DNA from: Noviluteimonas caseinilytica
GTDB taxonomy: Bacteria; Pseudomonadota; Gammaproteobacteria; Xanthomonadales; Xanthomonadaceae
Length of the DNA: 64,000 bases
Assembly: GCF_018406605.1 (NCBI RefSeq)
Contig: NZ_AP024545.1
Location: 1,860,001-1,924,000, forward strand
Direction of reading: 5' to 3'
Shown here: positions 43,681 to 51,515 of the stretch, one piece after another
Numbering within the stretch: position 1 is the first letter of the stretch
Layout: each line of letters begins with the position of its first letter
Program-made: the position numbers and the translations under genes
Notes under the pieces: generated by a model
The model's input: only the letters and a program-made list of their open reading frames with translations
What the model was told of the DNA's origin: nothing
Database searches by the model: none

Positions 43681-44595
43681 TCAGTGCGCGCCGGTCGACA
43701 CGCCATCCATGCGGAAGGGGATCGCGATCAGCTGCATGCCCCGGTTCACCTGCACGGCGAAGTGCAGGTGCGGGCCGGTGGTGAAGCCGGTGTTGCCGGA
43801 CAGCCCGATGCGCTGGCCCGCCTTCACGCGCTGGCCCACGCGCACGTAGACGCCCTCGGGCTTGAGGTGCGCATACAGGCCCATCGTGCCGTCGTCGTGG
43901 AGGATGCGGACGTAGTTGGCGCGGCCGCCGTATTTCTCCAGGTCCAGGCCGGCCTTGTCGAAGTCCGATTCCACCTGCATCACCACGCCGCCGCGCGCGG
44001 CGGTGATCGTGGTGCCCTGCTTCACGCCGAAGTCGATGGCGTAGCGGTTCTGCGGATCGGTGTGGCTGAACGTGCCGCCGAAGCCCTGGTCGATGCGCAT
44101 CGCCGCGCGCGGCAGCGGCAGGGCGTACTCGACATCGCGCGGCTTCGCGTTCGGATCGCCGGGGATGGCCTGCAGGCCCACCACGAATTCCGACGCGCCG
44201 CTGCCGACGATCTGCAACCGCGACACCAGCGCGCTGCCGTGCGCGGGCACCGTGGCGCGCGCGGGCAGTTCGGGTTCGCCGCGGATGTTGGTCGCCTTGT
44301 CGAAGGACAGCATCACCTCGACGGGGCCATCGAGCAGGTTGTCGGCGAAAGCGAGGTAATGGCCGCCTTCGTTCTCCACGCGCAGGCGCGCCATCGCACC
44401 GGGTTCGGCGCGCACGGGAATGATGCGGACTTGCCGGCCGGCCGCCTGCGGTTCCGCGGGCGGGCGATCGCCGTAATGCACGATGCCGTTCTTGTCGACC
44501 CAGCGATACACCTTGTTGGCCGCGCCGGCGTCGCGCGCCAGCGGGCCCGCGAACATCGCGAGCGCCACGGCCAGCGCGAGCGGCCACGCGCGCAT
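43681..44595 (-). CDS. M23 (LytM-type) peptidase with DUF4124 domain
   Basis: A 304-residue exported protein. The signal peptide (to about residue 24) is followed by a short DUF4124 module (KVYRWVDKNGIVHYGDRPPA). The C-terminal M23 domain keeps the zinc-site residues: His and Asp in FSHTDPQNRYAIDFG and the HxH in TTGPHLHFAVQV. Such peptidases cut or regulate the cutting of peptidoglycan cross-links. It starts 2 bases after the phytase-like gene and is co-transcribed with it. Confidence 0.9.
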   Translation of the reverse strand: MRAWPLALAVALAMFAGPLARDAGAANKVYRWVDKNGIVHYGDRPPAEPQAAGRQVRIIPVRAEPGAMARLRVENEGGHYLAFADNLLDGPVEVMLSFDKATNIRGEPELPARATVPAHGSALVSRLQIVGSGASEFVVGLQAIPGDPNAKPRDVEYALPLPRAAMRIDQGFGGTFSHTDPQNRYAIDFGVKQGTTITAARGGVVMQVESDFDKAGLDLEKYGGRANYVRILHDDGTMGLYAHLKPEGVYVRVGQRVKAGQRIGLSGNTGFTTGPHLHFAVQVNRGMQLIAIPFRMDGVSTGAH

Positions 44596-44597
44596 CG

Positions 44598-45731
44598 TCA
44601 GTCCACGCAATCCCGCGCCAGGCCCAGCGCCGTGGCGACGTCGCGCAGGTCGAACGCGGTGACGGCCTTGTCGTCGTGCACCGCGAACAGCGCGCCGCCG
44701 GGGAAGTGCGGCATCGACGCGGCATGCAAGGCAACGCCGTCGGTGTGCGACGTCGTGTTGCCCTGGAACGTGCCGCGCGGTTGCAGCGTCACGCGATCGA
44801 AGACATGGAACAGCGTGAGCGGCGCGAGCTGGTCCACCGCGATCCAGTACCCGCCGCCATCCGGGCACGTCCACAGCGCAACGCCTTCGGCTTCGGCGCC
44901 GAAGCTGTCCTGCGGCAGGCTGCGGCCGGTGTACTTGCCGGAGAAGGTGTATTCGCGCAGCGTCGATTCGTGGCGCTGGTCTTCATCGGCGACGAGCAGG
45001 CGGTCGTTCGCGCGATCGCCGGCGATGGATTCCACCATGCGCAGCGCGTAGGCCTCGCGCGTGTCGCCGAACGCGCCACCGTAGTTCGCACGCAGGCGGC
45101 CGGCCTGGTCGAACTGCACGCGATAGCGGCGCACGCGCTGGTCCAGTTCCGCGAACGGCGGCACTTCGTCGAACTTCTTGCCGTACATGAAGCTGTCGGT
45201 GACGTAGACCTCCAGCTCGCCCGGCTCGGTCTCGTTGACCCACAGGCCGTACGGGCTGCGCAGTTCCTTCTCGCCGAAGAAACCGACGAACTTGAAGTCG
45301 GGGAGCTGCAGCACCTGCACGCGATGGTTGTCGCGTTCGACCACGAACACGTAGTCGGCGTACACCGCGATGCCGTTCGGGCGGTCGAACTGGCCGGGCC
45401 CGGTGCCTTCGCTGCCGAACGTGCGCAGGCGCGTGCCGTCCTCGGCATCGAAGATCACGAGGTTGTGCCCCGACTTGCCCGTGGCGATGAGCCAGTTGAG
45501 GCCATCGGCGCCGGGCCAGGTCGCCAGCGAATCGAGTTCTTCTTCGGGCATCTCGGCCGAAACATACGCCTCGGGCACGGTTACCGGTTGCGGCGGGGCG
45601 ACGAGGGCGGGCTTCGGCGCCGGGGCTTCCGGCGCGGGCGTGGACGTGGTCGCGCAGGCGCCGAGCAGGGCGATGGCGAGGGTGAGCGCAAGGAGGCGGG
45701 GGGCGGAATTCGCCCGATGTCGGATAGGCAT
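44598..45731 (-). CDS. Beta-propeller phytase-like lipoprotein
   Basis: A 377-residue lipoprotein: MPIRHRANSAPRLLALTLAI then the lipobox LLGAC. The propeller repeats include LIATGKSGHNLVIFDAEDGT, RPNGIAVYADYVFVVERDNH and FGAEAEGVALWTCPDGGGYW, followed by HTDGVALHAA; these match the calcium-dependent beta-propeller phytase (3-phytase) family. It would release phosphate from inositol phosphates outside the cytoplasm, but catalysis is inferred from the family. The M23 peptidase gene follows after 2 bases. Confidence 0.83.
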   Translation of the reverse strand: MPIRHRANSAPRLLALTLAIALLGACATTSTPAPEAPAPKPALVAPPQPVTVPEAYVSAEMPEEELDSLATWPGADGLNWLIATGKSGHNLVIFDAEDGTRLRTFGSEGTGPGQFDRPNGIAVYADYVFVVERDNHRVQVLQLPDFKFVGFFGEKELRSPYGLWVNETEPGELEVYVTDSFMYGKKFDEVPPFAELDQRVRRYRVQFDQAGRLRANYGGAFGDTREAYALRMVESIAGDRANDRLLVADEDQRHESTLREYTFSGKYTGRSLPQDSFGAEAEGVALWTCPDGGGYWIAVDQLAPLTLFHVFDRVTLQPRGTFQGNTTSHTDGVALHAASMPHFPGGALFAVHDDKAVTAFDLRDVATALGLARDCVD

Positions 45732-45822
45732 GCGCAAAGTATGCGGGAGCAAGCGGCCGATGTATTCGGGGGCAAATCGTCTTGCCGCCGATGCGACGGC
45801 CGCGGCCCGGATCCGACCATTC

Positions 45823-45846
45823 ATCGCTTCATCGCAATGAAGCGAT
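45823..45846. promoter_or_regulatory. Perfect inverted repeat overlapping the met promoter
   Basis: ATCGCTTCAT, CGCA, ATGAAGCGAT: a perfect 10-base inverted repeat that ends on the first base of the -35 box of the metX promoter. It could be an operator or a hairpin. It contains TTCA-N6-TGAA; this is not the MetR consensus, whose half-sites run the other way. Confidence 0.45.
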
Positions 45847-45875
45847 TGACAGATGCGGAAAGGCTCCGGCATCCT
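45846..45875 (+). promoter_or_regulatory. Promoter of the metX-metB-hom operon
   Basis: Perfect TTGACA (45846-45851), 18 bases, then CATCCT (45870-45875). The predicted start of transcription falls at the first bases of the riboswitch P1 stem, as expected for a riboswitch leader. Confidence 0.5.
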
Positions 45876-45882
45876 GCGCGCC

Positions 45883-45998
45883 ATCCATCGAGACCGGCTG
45901 AGGGACAGGCCCGAAGAAGCCGGGGCAACCGCATGGCGCGCAAGCGGCGTGTTGGTGCCAAATCCTGCGGGGACGCTTGCGTCCGCCGGCAGATGGAT
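45883..45998 (+). promoter_or_regulatory. SAM-I (S-box) riboswitch aptamer
   Basis: The S-box core is recognisable: GAGGGA (45900-45905), AGAAGCCGGGGCAACC (45915-45930), GGTGCCAAATCC (45954-45965), and a P4 hairpin GGACGC-TT-GCGTCC (45971-45984). P1 is closed by ATCCATC (45883-45889) with GATGGAT (45992-45998). The kink-turn and SAM-pocket sequences agree with the family. It precedes metX by 84 bases. No T-run follows, so control is probably on translation, by masking the AAGGAG site before metX. Confidence 0.85.
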
Positions 45999-46082
45999 CG
46001 ATCGCGCGCTGTCGCCGCGCCTCGATTCTTCGTCGTACCCGCGGACCTCGGTGGTGGCTTGTCCACCTTCAAGGAGCGTCCG

Positions 46083-47102
46083 ATGACTGCCGCGATCGCG
46101 TTGTCCCCCTCGTCCCCCGTCGCGCCCGCCTTCGCGGTTCCGCGCGCCCCGTTGCCGGATGCCCGCCGCGGCGCCTTCGATGCCGTCCTCGACCTGCGCC
46201 ACGCCGGCCTGCGCTGCGTGCGCCTGCAGTGGGAAGTGCGCGGCGACCGCGCGCGACCGGCCGTGGCGGTGCTCGGTGGGATTTCCGCCGATGCGCACGT
46301 CGCCTCCAGCGCGCACCTGCCGGCGCCGGGCTGGTGGGAATCGCAGCGCGAAACGTTCGCCGACCACTGTTGCGTGTCCTTCGACTGGATCGGCGCCGAC
46401 GGCACCCTCGATGCGCCCATCGACACCGCCGACCAGGCGCGCGCGCTGGCGCTGGTGCTCGATCACCTCGGGATCGCGCGACTCGACGCGTTGGTGGGCT
46501 GTTCGTACGGGGCGATGGTGGGGCTCGCGTTCGCGACGGCGTTCCCCGAGCGCGTGGGACGCCTCGTCGCGATCGCCGGCGCACACCGGCCGCATCCCTT
46601 CGCGAGCGCATGGCGCGCCTTGCAGCGCAACGTGGTCGCGCTCGGCCAGCTGCAGTGCGACGAAACCCACGGCCTCTCGCTCGCGCGCCAGCTCGCACTG
46701 CTGAGCTATCGCACGCCGGAGGAATTCGACGAACGTTTCGATGCGCCCGCCACGTTGCAGGCCGGCGCCGCACGGTGTGCGTCGGAAGACTGGCTCGCGC
46801 ACCACGGCGCCGAGTACGCGCACCGCACGCCGACGACTGCGTTCCTGCGCCTGTCCGAATCCATCGACCTGCATCGCCTCGATCCCGCCGACGTGCGCGT
46901 GCCCACCACGCTCGTCGCCTTCGCCGAAGACCGCCTCGTGCCGATCGACGACGTGCGCGCGCTCGCCGCCGGCATCGCCGCGCCGGTGCGCCTGCACGCG
47001 CTGCATTCGCGCTACGGGCACGACGCGTTCCTGAAGGAACCCGATGCGATCGCCGCGTGCCTGCGCCTGGCGTTCGACGCCCCGCGCGAGGTGTGCGCAT
47101 GA
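46083..47102 (+). CDS. metX: Homoserine O-acyltransferase (MetX type)
   Basis: A 339-residue alpha/beta-hydrolase-fold enzyme that would acylate homoserine at the branch to methionine. The nucleophile Ser141 lies in LVGCSYGAMVGLAFA. The probable acid Asp is in TTLVAFAEDRLVPID and the His in HSRYGHDAFL, completing the triad. The N-terminus is short compared with classic MetX. In Xanthomonadales related enzymes use succinyl-CoA (MetXS), so acetyl versus succinyl donor is not decided here. The riboswitch upstream and the coupled metB- and hom-like genes downstream (ATGA at 47099-47102) confirm the pathway. Confidence 0.88.
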   Translation: MTAAIALSPSSPVAPAFAVPRAPLPDARRGAFDAVLDLRHAGLRCVRLQWEVRGDRARPAVAVLGGISADAHVASSAHLPAPGWWESQRETFADHCCVSFDWIGADGTLDAPIDTADQARALALVLDHLGIARLDALVGCSYGAMVGLAFATAFPERVGRLVAIAGAHRPHPFASAWRALQRNVVALGQLQCDETHGLSLARQLALLSYRTPEEFDERFDAPATLQAGAARCASEDWLAHHGAEYAHRTPTTAFLRLSESIDLHRLDPADVRVPTTLVAFAEDRLVPIDDVRALAAGIAAPVRLHALHSRYGHDAFLKEPDAIAACLRLAFDAPREVCA

Positions 47103-48292
47103 GCGCCTTCCATCCTGCGACTGCCGCGGTGCGCGCGGGCATCGATCGCGACGAGGCCTTCGGTGCAGTGACGCCACCGCTGGTGCTGTCGTCCAACTTC
47201 AGCTTCGAAGGATTCGACTGCAAGCGCCGCTACGACTACACGCGCAGCGGCAATCCCACGCGGGACCTGCTCGCCGACGCGCTTGCCGAACTCGAAGGCG
47301 GCGCCGGCGGCGTGGTCACCTCGACGGGCATGTCGGCGATCGCGCTGGTGCTCAACGCCTTCCTGCAGCCGGGCGACGTGCTGGTGGCCACGCACGATGC
47401 GTACGGCGGCAGCTGGCGCCTGTTCGATGCGCTGGCGCGCAAGGGACATTTCGAACTCGTGCTCGCCGATCTCGCCGACCCGCGTGCGCTGGCCGCCGCG
47501 CTCGCGCGCGCGCCGGCGCTGGTGTGGGTGGAGACGCCGTCCAATCCGCTGCTGCGCATCACCGACGTGCGCTTCGTGTGCGAAGCCGCCCACGCGGCCG
47601 GCGCGCGCGTGGTCGTCGACAACACCTTCCTTTCGCCCGCGTTGCAGCGCCCGATCGCGCTCGGCGCGGACGTCGTCGTGCATTCCACGACGAAGTACAT
47701 CAACGGTCACAGCGATGTCGTCGGTGGCGCGGTCGTCGCGCGCAGCCCGGAAGACCACGCGCAGCTCACGTGGTGGGCCAACGCGCTCGGCGTGACCGGC
47801 GCGCCGTTCGACAGCTTCCTCACGCTGCGCGGCCTGCGCACGCTGGATGCGCGCCTGCGCGTGCACCAGGAGAACACGCAGGTGATCGCGGCGCTGCTCG
47901 ACGAACATCCCGCGGTGTGCGCCGTGCATTGGCCGGGCCTCGCGCGGCATCCGGGGCACGCACTCGCCAAACGCCAGCAATCCGGTTTCGGCGCGATGCT
48001 GTCGTTCGAACTCGACGGCGGCGTGCCGGCGGTGCGCGCGTTCCTCGACGGACTGCGCTGCATCACGCTCGCCGAATCGCTCGGGGGCGTGGAAAGCCTG
48101 GTGGCGCATCCGGCGACGATGACGCACGCGGCGATGTCGGCCGAGGCGCGCGCAGTCGCGGGGATCGGTGAAGGCTTGCTGCGCTTGTCGGTCGGCATCG
48201 AACACGCGGAGGACTTGCTCGCCGATCTGTCCGATGCGCTGGAACGCGCGCATGCCGTCGCCCGAGCCGCCCGCCGCGAGACCGCGACGTGA
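47099..48292 (+). CDS. metB: Trans-sulfuration PLP enzyme (cystathionine gamma-synthase type)
   Basis: A 397-residue Cys/Met-metabolism PLP enzyme. The PLP lysine is Lys199 in VVVHSTTKYINGHSDVVGG. RYDYTRSGNPTRDLLADALA and VWVETPSNPLLRITD are typical of the family, and GVESLVAHPATMTHAAM is the substrate-side motif. It would condense O-acyl-homoserine with cysteine (or sulfide) on the way to methionine; cystathionine gamma-synthase fits best next to metX. Both ends are coupled: ATGA with metX, GTGA with hom. Confidence 0.88.
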   Translation: MSAFHPATAAVRAGIDRDEAFGAVTPPLVLSSNFSFEGFDCKRRYDYTRSGNPTRDLLADALAELEGGAGGVVTSTGMSAIALVLNAFLQPGDVLVATHDAYGGSWRLFDALARKGHFELVLADLADPRALAAALARAPALVWVETPSNPLLRITDVRFVCEAAHAAGARVVVDNTFLSPALQRPIALGADVVVHSTTKYINGHSDVVGGAVVARSPEDHAQLTWWANALGVTGAPFDSFLTLRGLRTLDARLRVHQENTQVIAALLDEHPAVCAVHWPGLARHPGHALAKRQQSGFGAMLSFELDGGVPAVRAFLDGLRCITLAESLGGVESLVAHPATMTHAAMSAEARAVAGIGEGLLRLSVGIEHAEDLLADLSDALERAHAVARAARRETAT

Positions 48293-49308
48293 GCCTGCGC
48301 ATCGCCTTGCTCGGCACCGGGCAGGTGGGCCGCGCGCTGCTGGCGCGGCTGGACGCGCGCACGGATCTCGCGCTCGTGCACGTCGCCAACACGCGCTGGA
48401 CGCAGGGCGCATTCGAAGACGCGACGGTCGTGATCGATGCGACCGCGAGCGACGCGGTCGCCGCACGCCATGCGGACTGGCTCGGCCGCGGATTGCACGT
48501 CGTCACCGCGAACAAGCTCGGGCAGGGCGCAGACCTCGCGCGCTGGCAAGCGATCGAAGCGGCATGCAGCGCCAGCGGTGCGCGTTACGGCGACAGCGCG
48601 ACCGTCGGCGCAGGGCTGCCGCTGTTGCGTTCCTTGCGCGCGCTGCGCGACGGCGGCGATGCGATCCATGGCGTCGCTGGCGTCCTGTCGGGTTCGCTCG
48701 CGTGGTTGCTCGGCGCCTACGACGGGGAACAACCGTTCTCCGCGCTGGTGCGTCGTGCGCAGGCGGCGGGCTTCATGGAACCGGATCCGCGCGTGGACCT
48801 GTCGGGCGAAGACGTGCGCCGCAAGCTGCTGATCCTCGTGCGTGCGGCGGGCATCGCGCTCGAGGCGAACGAGGTCGCGCTGGAAGGCGTCACCACGCCG
48901 CGCCTGCTCGCGGCCACGACGCCCGGCGACATCGAACACGCCTTGCCGTCCCTCGATGCCGGGATGCGCGATCGCTTCCACGCCGCGCAGGCGCGCAACA
49001 CGCGCCTGCACCTCGTCGCGCGCTGGGATGCCAGCGGCGCGCGCGTCGGACTCGAAGCGCTGTCGAACGACGACCCGCTCGCCGGCGGCCAGGGCACCGA
49101 CAACCGCGTCGCGCTGCACTCGGCGCGCTACGCGTTGCGTCCGCTCGTGATCCAGGGGCCGGGCGCCGGCGCGGACATCACCGCGGCCGCGCTGCTCGAC
49201 GATGTATTGACGATCCGCAACACCACCGCGCTTCAGCGCAGCGCGTCGATCCGCGCGGGCGCCTCGGAGAAGAAACTCTCGATCGACTGCGGGCGCCTGA
49301 TCGCGTAA
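48289..49308 (+). CDS. hom: Homoserine dehydrogenase
   Basis: A 339-residue single-function homoserine dehydrogenase without an aspartate-kinase or ACT domain. The nucleotide-binding motif is LRIALLGTGQVGRALL. HVVTANKLGQGADLARWQAI, GARYGDSATVGAGLPLLRSL and AAGFMEPDPRVDLSGEDVRR follow, carrying the substrate Glu/Asp and Lys residues. It starts at GTG (48289) overlapping metB by four bases. The last about 25 residues are read from DNA that also encodes the end of the antisense GGDEF-EAL gene, and the tail after DDVLTI does not look like the family. Supplying homoserine directly in a methionine operon is logical. Confidence 0.9.
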   Translation: MSLRIALLGTGQVGRALLARLDARTDLALVHVANTRWTQGAFEDATVVIDATASDAVAARHADWLGRGLHVVTANKLGQGADLARWQAIEAACSASGARYGDSATVGAGLPLLRSLRALRDGGDAIHGVAGVLSGSLAWLLGAYDGEQPFSALVRRAQAAGFMEPDPRVDLSGEDVRRKLLILVRAAGIALEANEVALEGVTTPRLLAATTPGDIEHALPSLDAGMRDRFHAAQARNTRLHLVARWDASGARVGLEALSNDDPLAGGQGTDNRVALHSARYALRPLVIQGPGAGADITAAALLDDVLTIRNTTALQRSASIRAGASEKKLSIDCGRLIA

Positions 49309-51443
49309 CCCTGCGCGTAATCCACGCCCATCCCGCGCAGCACGTCCAGCTGCTCGACCGTTTCGGCCTGCTCGGCGACCGTGCGCTTGTCGAGCACGTG
49401 CGCGATCTGCGTGATCGACCGCACCACCGCGTTCGCGAGCTCGGACTGCCCGAGGTCGCGCACGAAGCTGCCGTCGATCTTCAGGTAATCGACATCGAGA
49501 TGCTGCAGGTAACCGAACGAACAGAAGCCCGTGCCGAAGTCGTCCAGCGCGAACCGGCAGCCGAGGTCGCGCATGCGGGCGATGAACCGCTGCGCGCGCG
49601 CACGATCGCGCACGACGCTGGTCTCGGTGATTTCCAGGCACAGCTTTTCCGCCGGCACCGAACTGCGCCGCAGCCGCGCGGCGAAGTAATCGCTGAACTC
49701 CTCGTCCACCAGCGTGCCGCCGCCGAGGTTGATGCCGCAGTGGTGGATCATCGCGGCCTGGTCGGGACGCGCTTCCAGCCATTCGAGCACCGCATCCACC
49801 ACGTAACGATCCAGGCGCGGCCCGAGGCGATAGCGTTCGGCCGCGGCGATCAGTTCGGCGGGCGCGCGCGGGGCGCCGGTGGCGTCGGTCCAGCGCAGCA
49901 GCACTTCGAAGTTGCGCAGGTGCGAGGCCGCCGCGGGATCCAGCGGCACGATCGGCTGCGCGAACAAGGTGAAACGCCGCTGGTCCAGCGCCTCGCGCAC
50001 CTGCAGCGCGGACCGCATCGACGCGGTGCGCACCGCGAGCTCGTCGCCTTCGCGCGAGGCCGCGACCAAACGGTTGCCGCCGTATTCCTTCGCCGCGAAG
50101 CACGCCGCATCCGCGTGCGACAGCAACCCATCGAAGTCCACGTGCGGCGTGGCGCTGTGCGCGATGCCGATGCTGGCCGCGGCGGTGAGCATCTGGTCCT
50201 GCCAGTCGATGCGCAGGCCGTCGATCGCGGCCAGCACGCGCCGGCCGCAGGCGATCGCCGCGGATTCGGTGATGGGCACGAGCACCGCGAATTCATCGCC
50301 GCCGGTGCGCGCCACGAGCGCGCTGTCGCCGAATTCGCCCGACACCACGCCGGCCACCGAGCGGATCATGTCGTCGCCCGCGACGTGGCTGGCCGAATCG
50401 TTGACCAGCTTGAAATGGTCGAGGTCCAGGTACAGCAGGCTGAGGTCGGGTTCGGCGCCGGCGAGGCGTTCGCGCGCGCGTTCCTCGAACGTGGCGCGGT
50501 TGAGCAGGCCCGTGAGCTGGTCGCGCGTGGCGCGCTGGTACAGCGCCGCCGCGGTGTGGCGTTGTTCGTACGTCGCCACCGCCAGCATCACCGGGATCAC
50601 CGAGATCAGCACCAGCAGCAACATCAGCACCGACGCATCGAGCAGCGTGAGCGGACGCGTGAAGCCGCCCAGCCCCAGGCCCGTCAGCAGGCTGATGAAC
50701 GTGACGACGAGGATCGTGCCCACCATCGTGGTGAGCGGCGAGAAGCGCACGGCCGCCCACAGCAGCAGCGCCAGCGGCAGGCTCACCAGGCCGAGCGCGT
50801 AGAGGTTGCCGCTCTGGCCCGCGCTGACGATGGCGGCCATCGAGGCGACCAGCGCGAACGTCCATACCGTTTGCTCGCGCTTGTCGACGCGGTCCTTCCA
50901 CAGGCTTTCGCGCAGGCCGCCTTCGCCGAGCACCACCGACAACGCGGGCGCCATCGTCGTGATCCCGAGCAGGTCGCCCAGCGTCCACAGCAACCAGGCG
51001 CGACCCGATTCGATCGGCGGGACCATCCCCGAATAGACCAGGCCGATGGTCCCGATCGTCGCGCCGGCCACGCCGAGCAGGATGCCGCCGCGCAACAGCA
51101 TCAGCCCGTCGGACGTGCGCAGGTGCAGGCCGTCGTTGCGGCGGTGGCGCAGCACGTACCAGCCGGCCGCGAGCGTGGACAGGGTGTTGGCCGCGACGGA
51201 GTAGGGCACGAACGCGTCGGGGACCGGGTCGACCGTGAGGTGCAGCAGGAGGAGCGCGGCGGGCACGATCACCGCCCAGCGCAAGCCGTAGCGCACGACC
51301 ACCGCGAAGCCCACGCCGGCGCTCGGCCAGAACAGGGTGATGTCGTCGGGGGTGCGCAGGTAAAAAGACGCGAGCACCGCCCCGGCGTAATACAGGCCGG
51401 TCAGCAGCAGGAAGCGTTTCAGCGTCCCCAAGGCATGCCCCAT
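49233..51443 (-). CDS. MASE1-GGDEF-EAL cyclic-di-GMP protein
   Basis: A 736-residue integral membrane protein. The N-terminal 295 residues hold about eight to ten hydrophobic helices of MASE1 type (LTGLYYAGAVLASFYLRTPD, FWPSAGVGFAVVV). The GGDEF domain has the intact motif RTGGDEFAVLVP (GGDEF 381-385). The usual upstream RxxD inhibitory site is replaced by GDSA. The EAL domain has EVL (513-515) instead of EAL but keeps Asn572, Glu604, DDFGTG (634-639), Lys655 and Glu691. Both synthesis and breakdown of cyclic-di-GMP are therefore possible. Its 3' end overlaps hom by 76 bases. Confidence 0.9.
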   Translation of the reverse strand: MGHALGTLKRFLLLTGLYYAGAVLASFYLRTPDDITLFWPSAGVGFAVVVRYGLRWAVIVPAALLLLHLTVDPVPDAFVPYSVAANTLSTLAAGWYVLRHRRNDGLHLRTSDGLMLLRGGILLGVAGATIGTIGLVYSGMVPPIESGRAWLLWTLGDLLGITTMAPALSVVLGEGGLRESLWKDRVDKREQTVWTFALVASMAAIVSAGQSGNLYALGLVSLPLALLLWAAVRFSPLTTMVGTILVVTFISLLTGLGLGGFTRPLTLLDASVLMLLLVLISVIPVMLAVATYEQRHTAAALYQRATRDQLTGLLNRATFEERARERLAGAEPDLSLLYLDLDHFKLVNDSASHVAGDDMIRSVAGVVSGEFGDSALVARTGGDEFAVLVPITESAAIACGRRVLAAIDGLRIDWQDQMLTAAASIGIAHSATPHVDFDGLLSHADAACFAAKEYGGNRLVAASREGDELAVRTASMRSALQVREALDQRRFTLFAQPIVPLDPAAASHLRNFEVLLRWTDATGAPRAPAELIAAAERYRLGPRLDRYVVDAVLEWLEARPDQAAMIHHCGINLGGGTLVDEEFSDYFAARLRRSSVPAEKLCLEITETSVVRDRARAQRFIARMRDLGCRFALDDFGTGFCSFGYLQHLDVDYLKIDGSFVRDLGQSELANAVVRSITQIAHVLDKRTVAEQAETVEQLDVLRGMGVDYAQGYAIRRPQSIESFFSEAPARIDALR

Positions 51444-51515
51444 GCCGCCGAGTGTATGCCGAAAGCGGCGGCGGGCAGGGGCGCCGACCGACGCGCGCCG
51501 GTCAGCGCGCGACGA

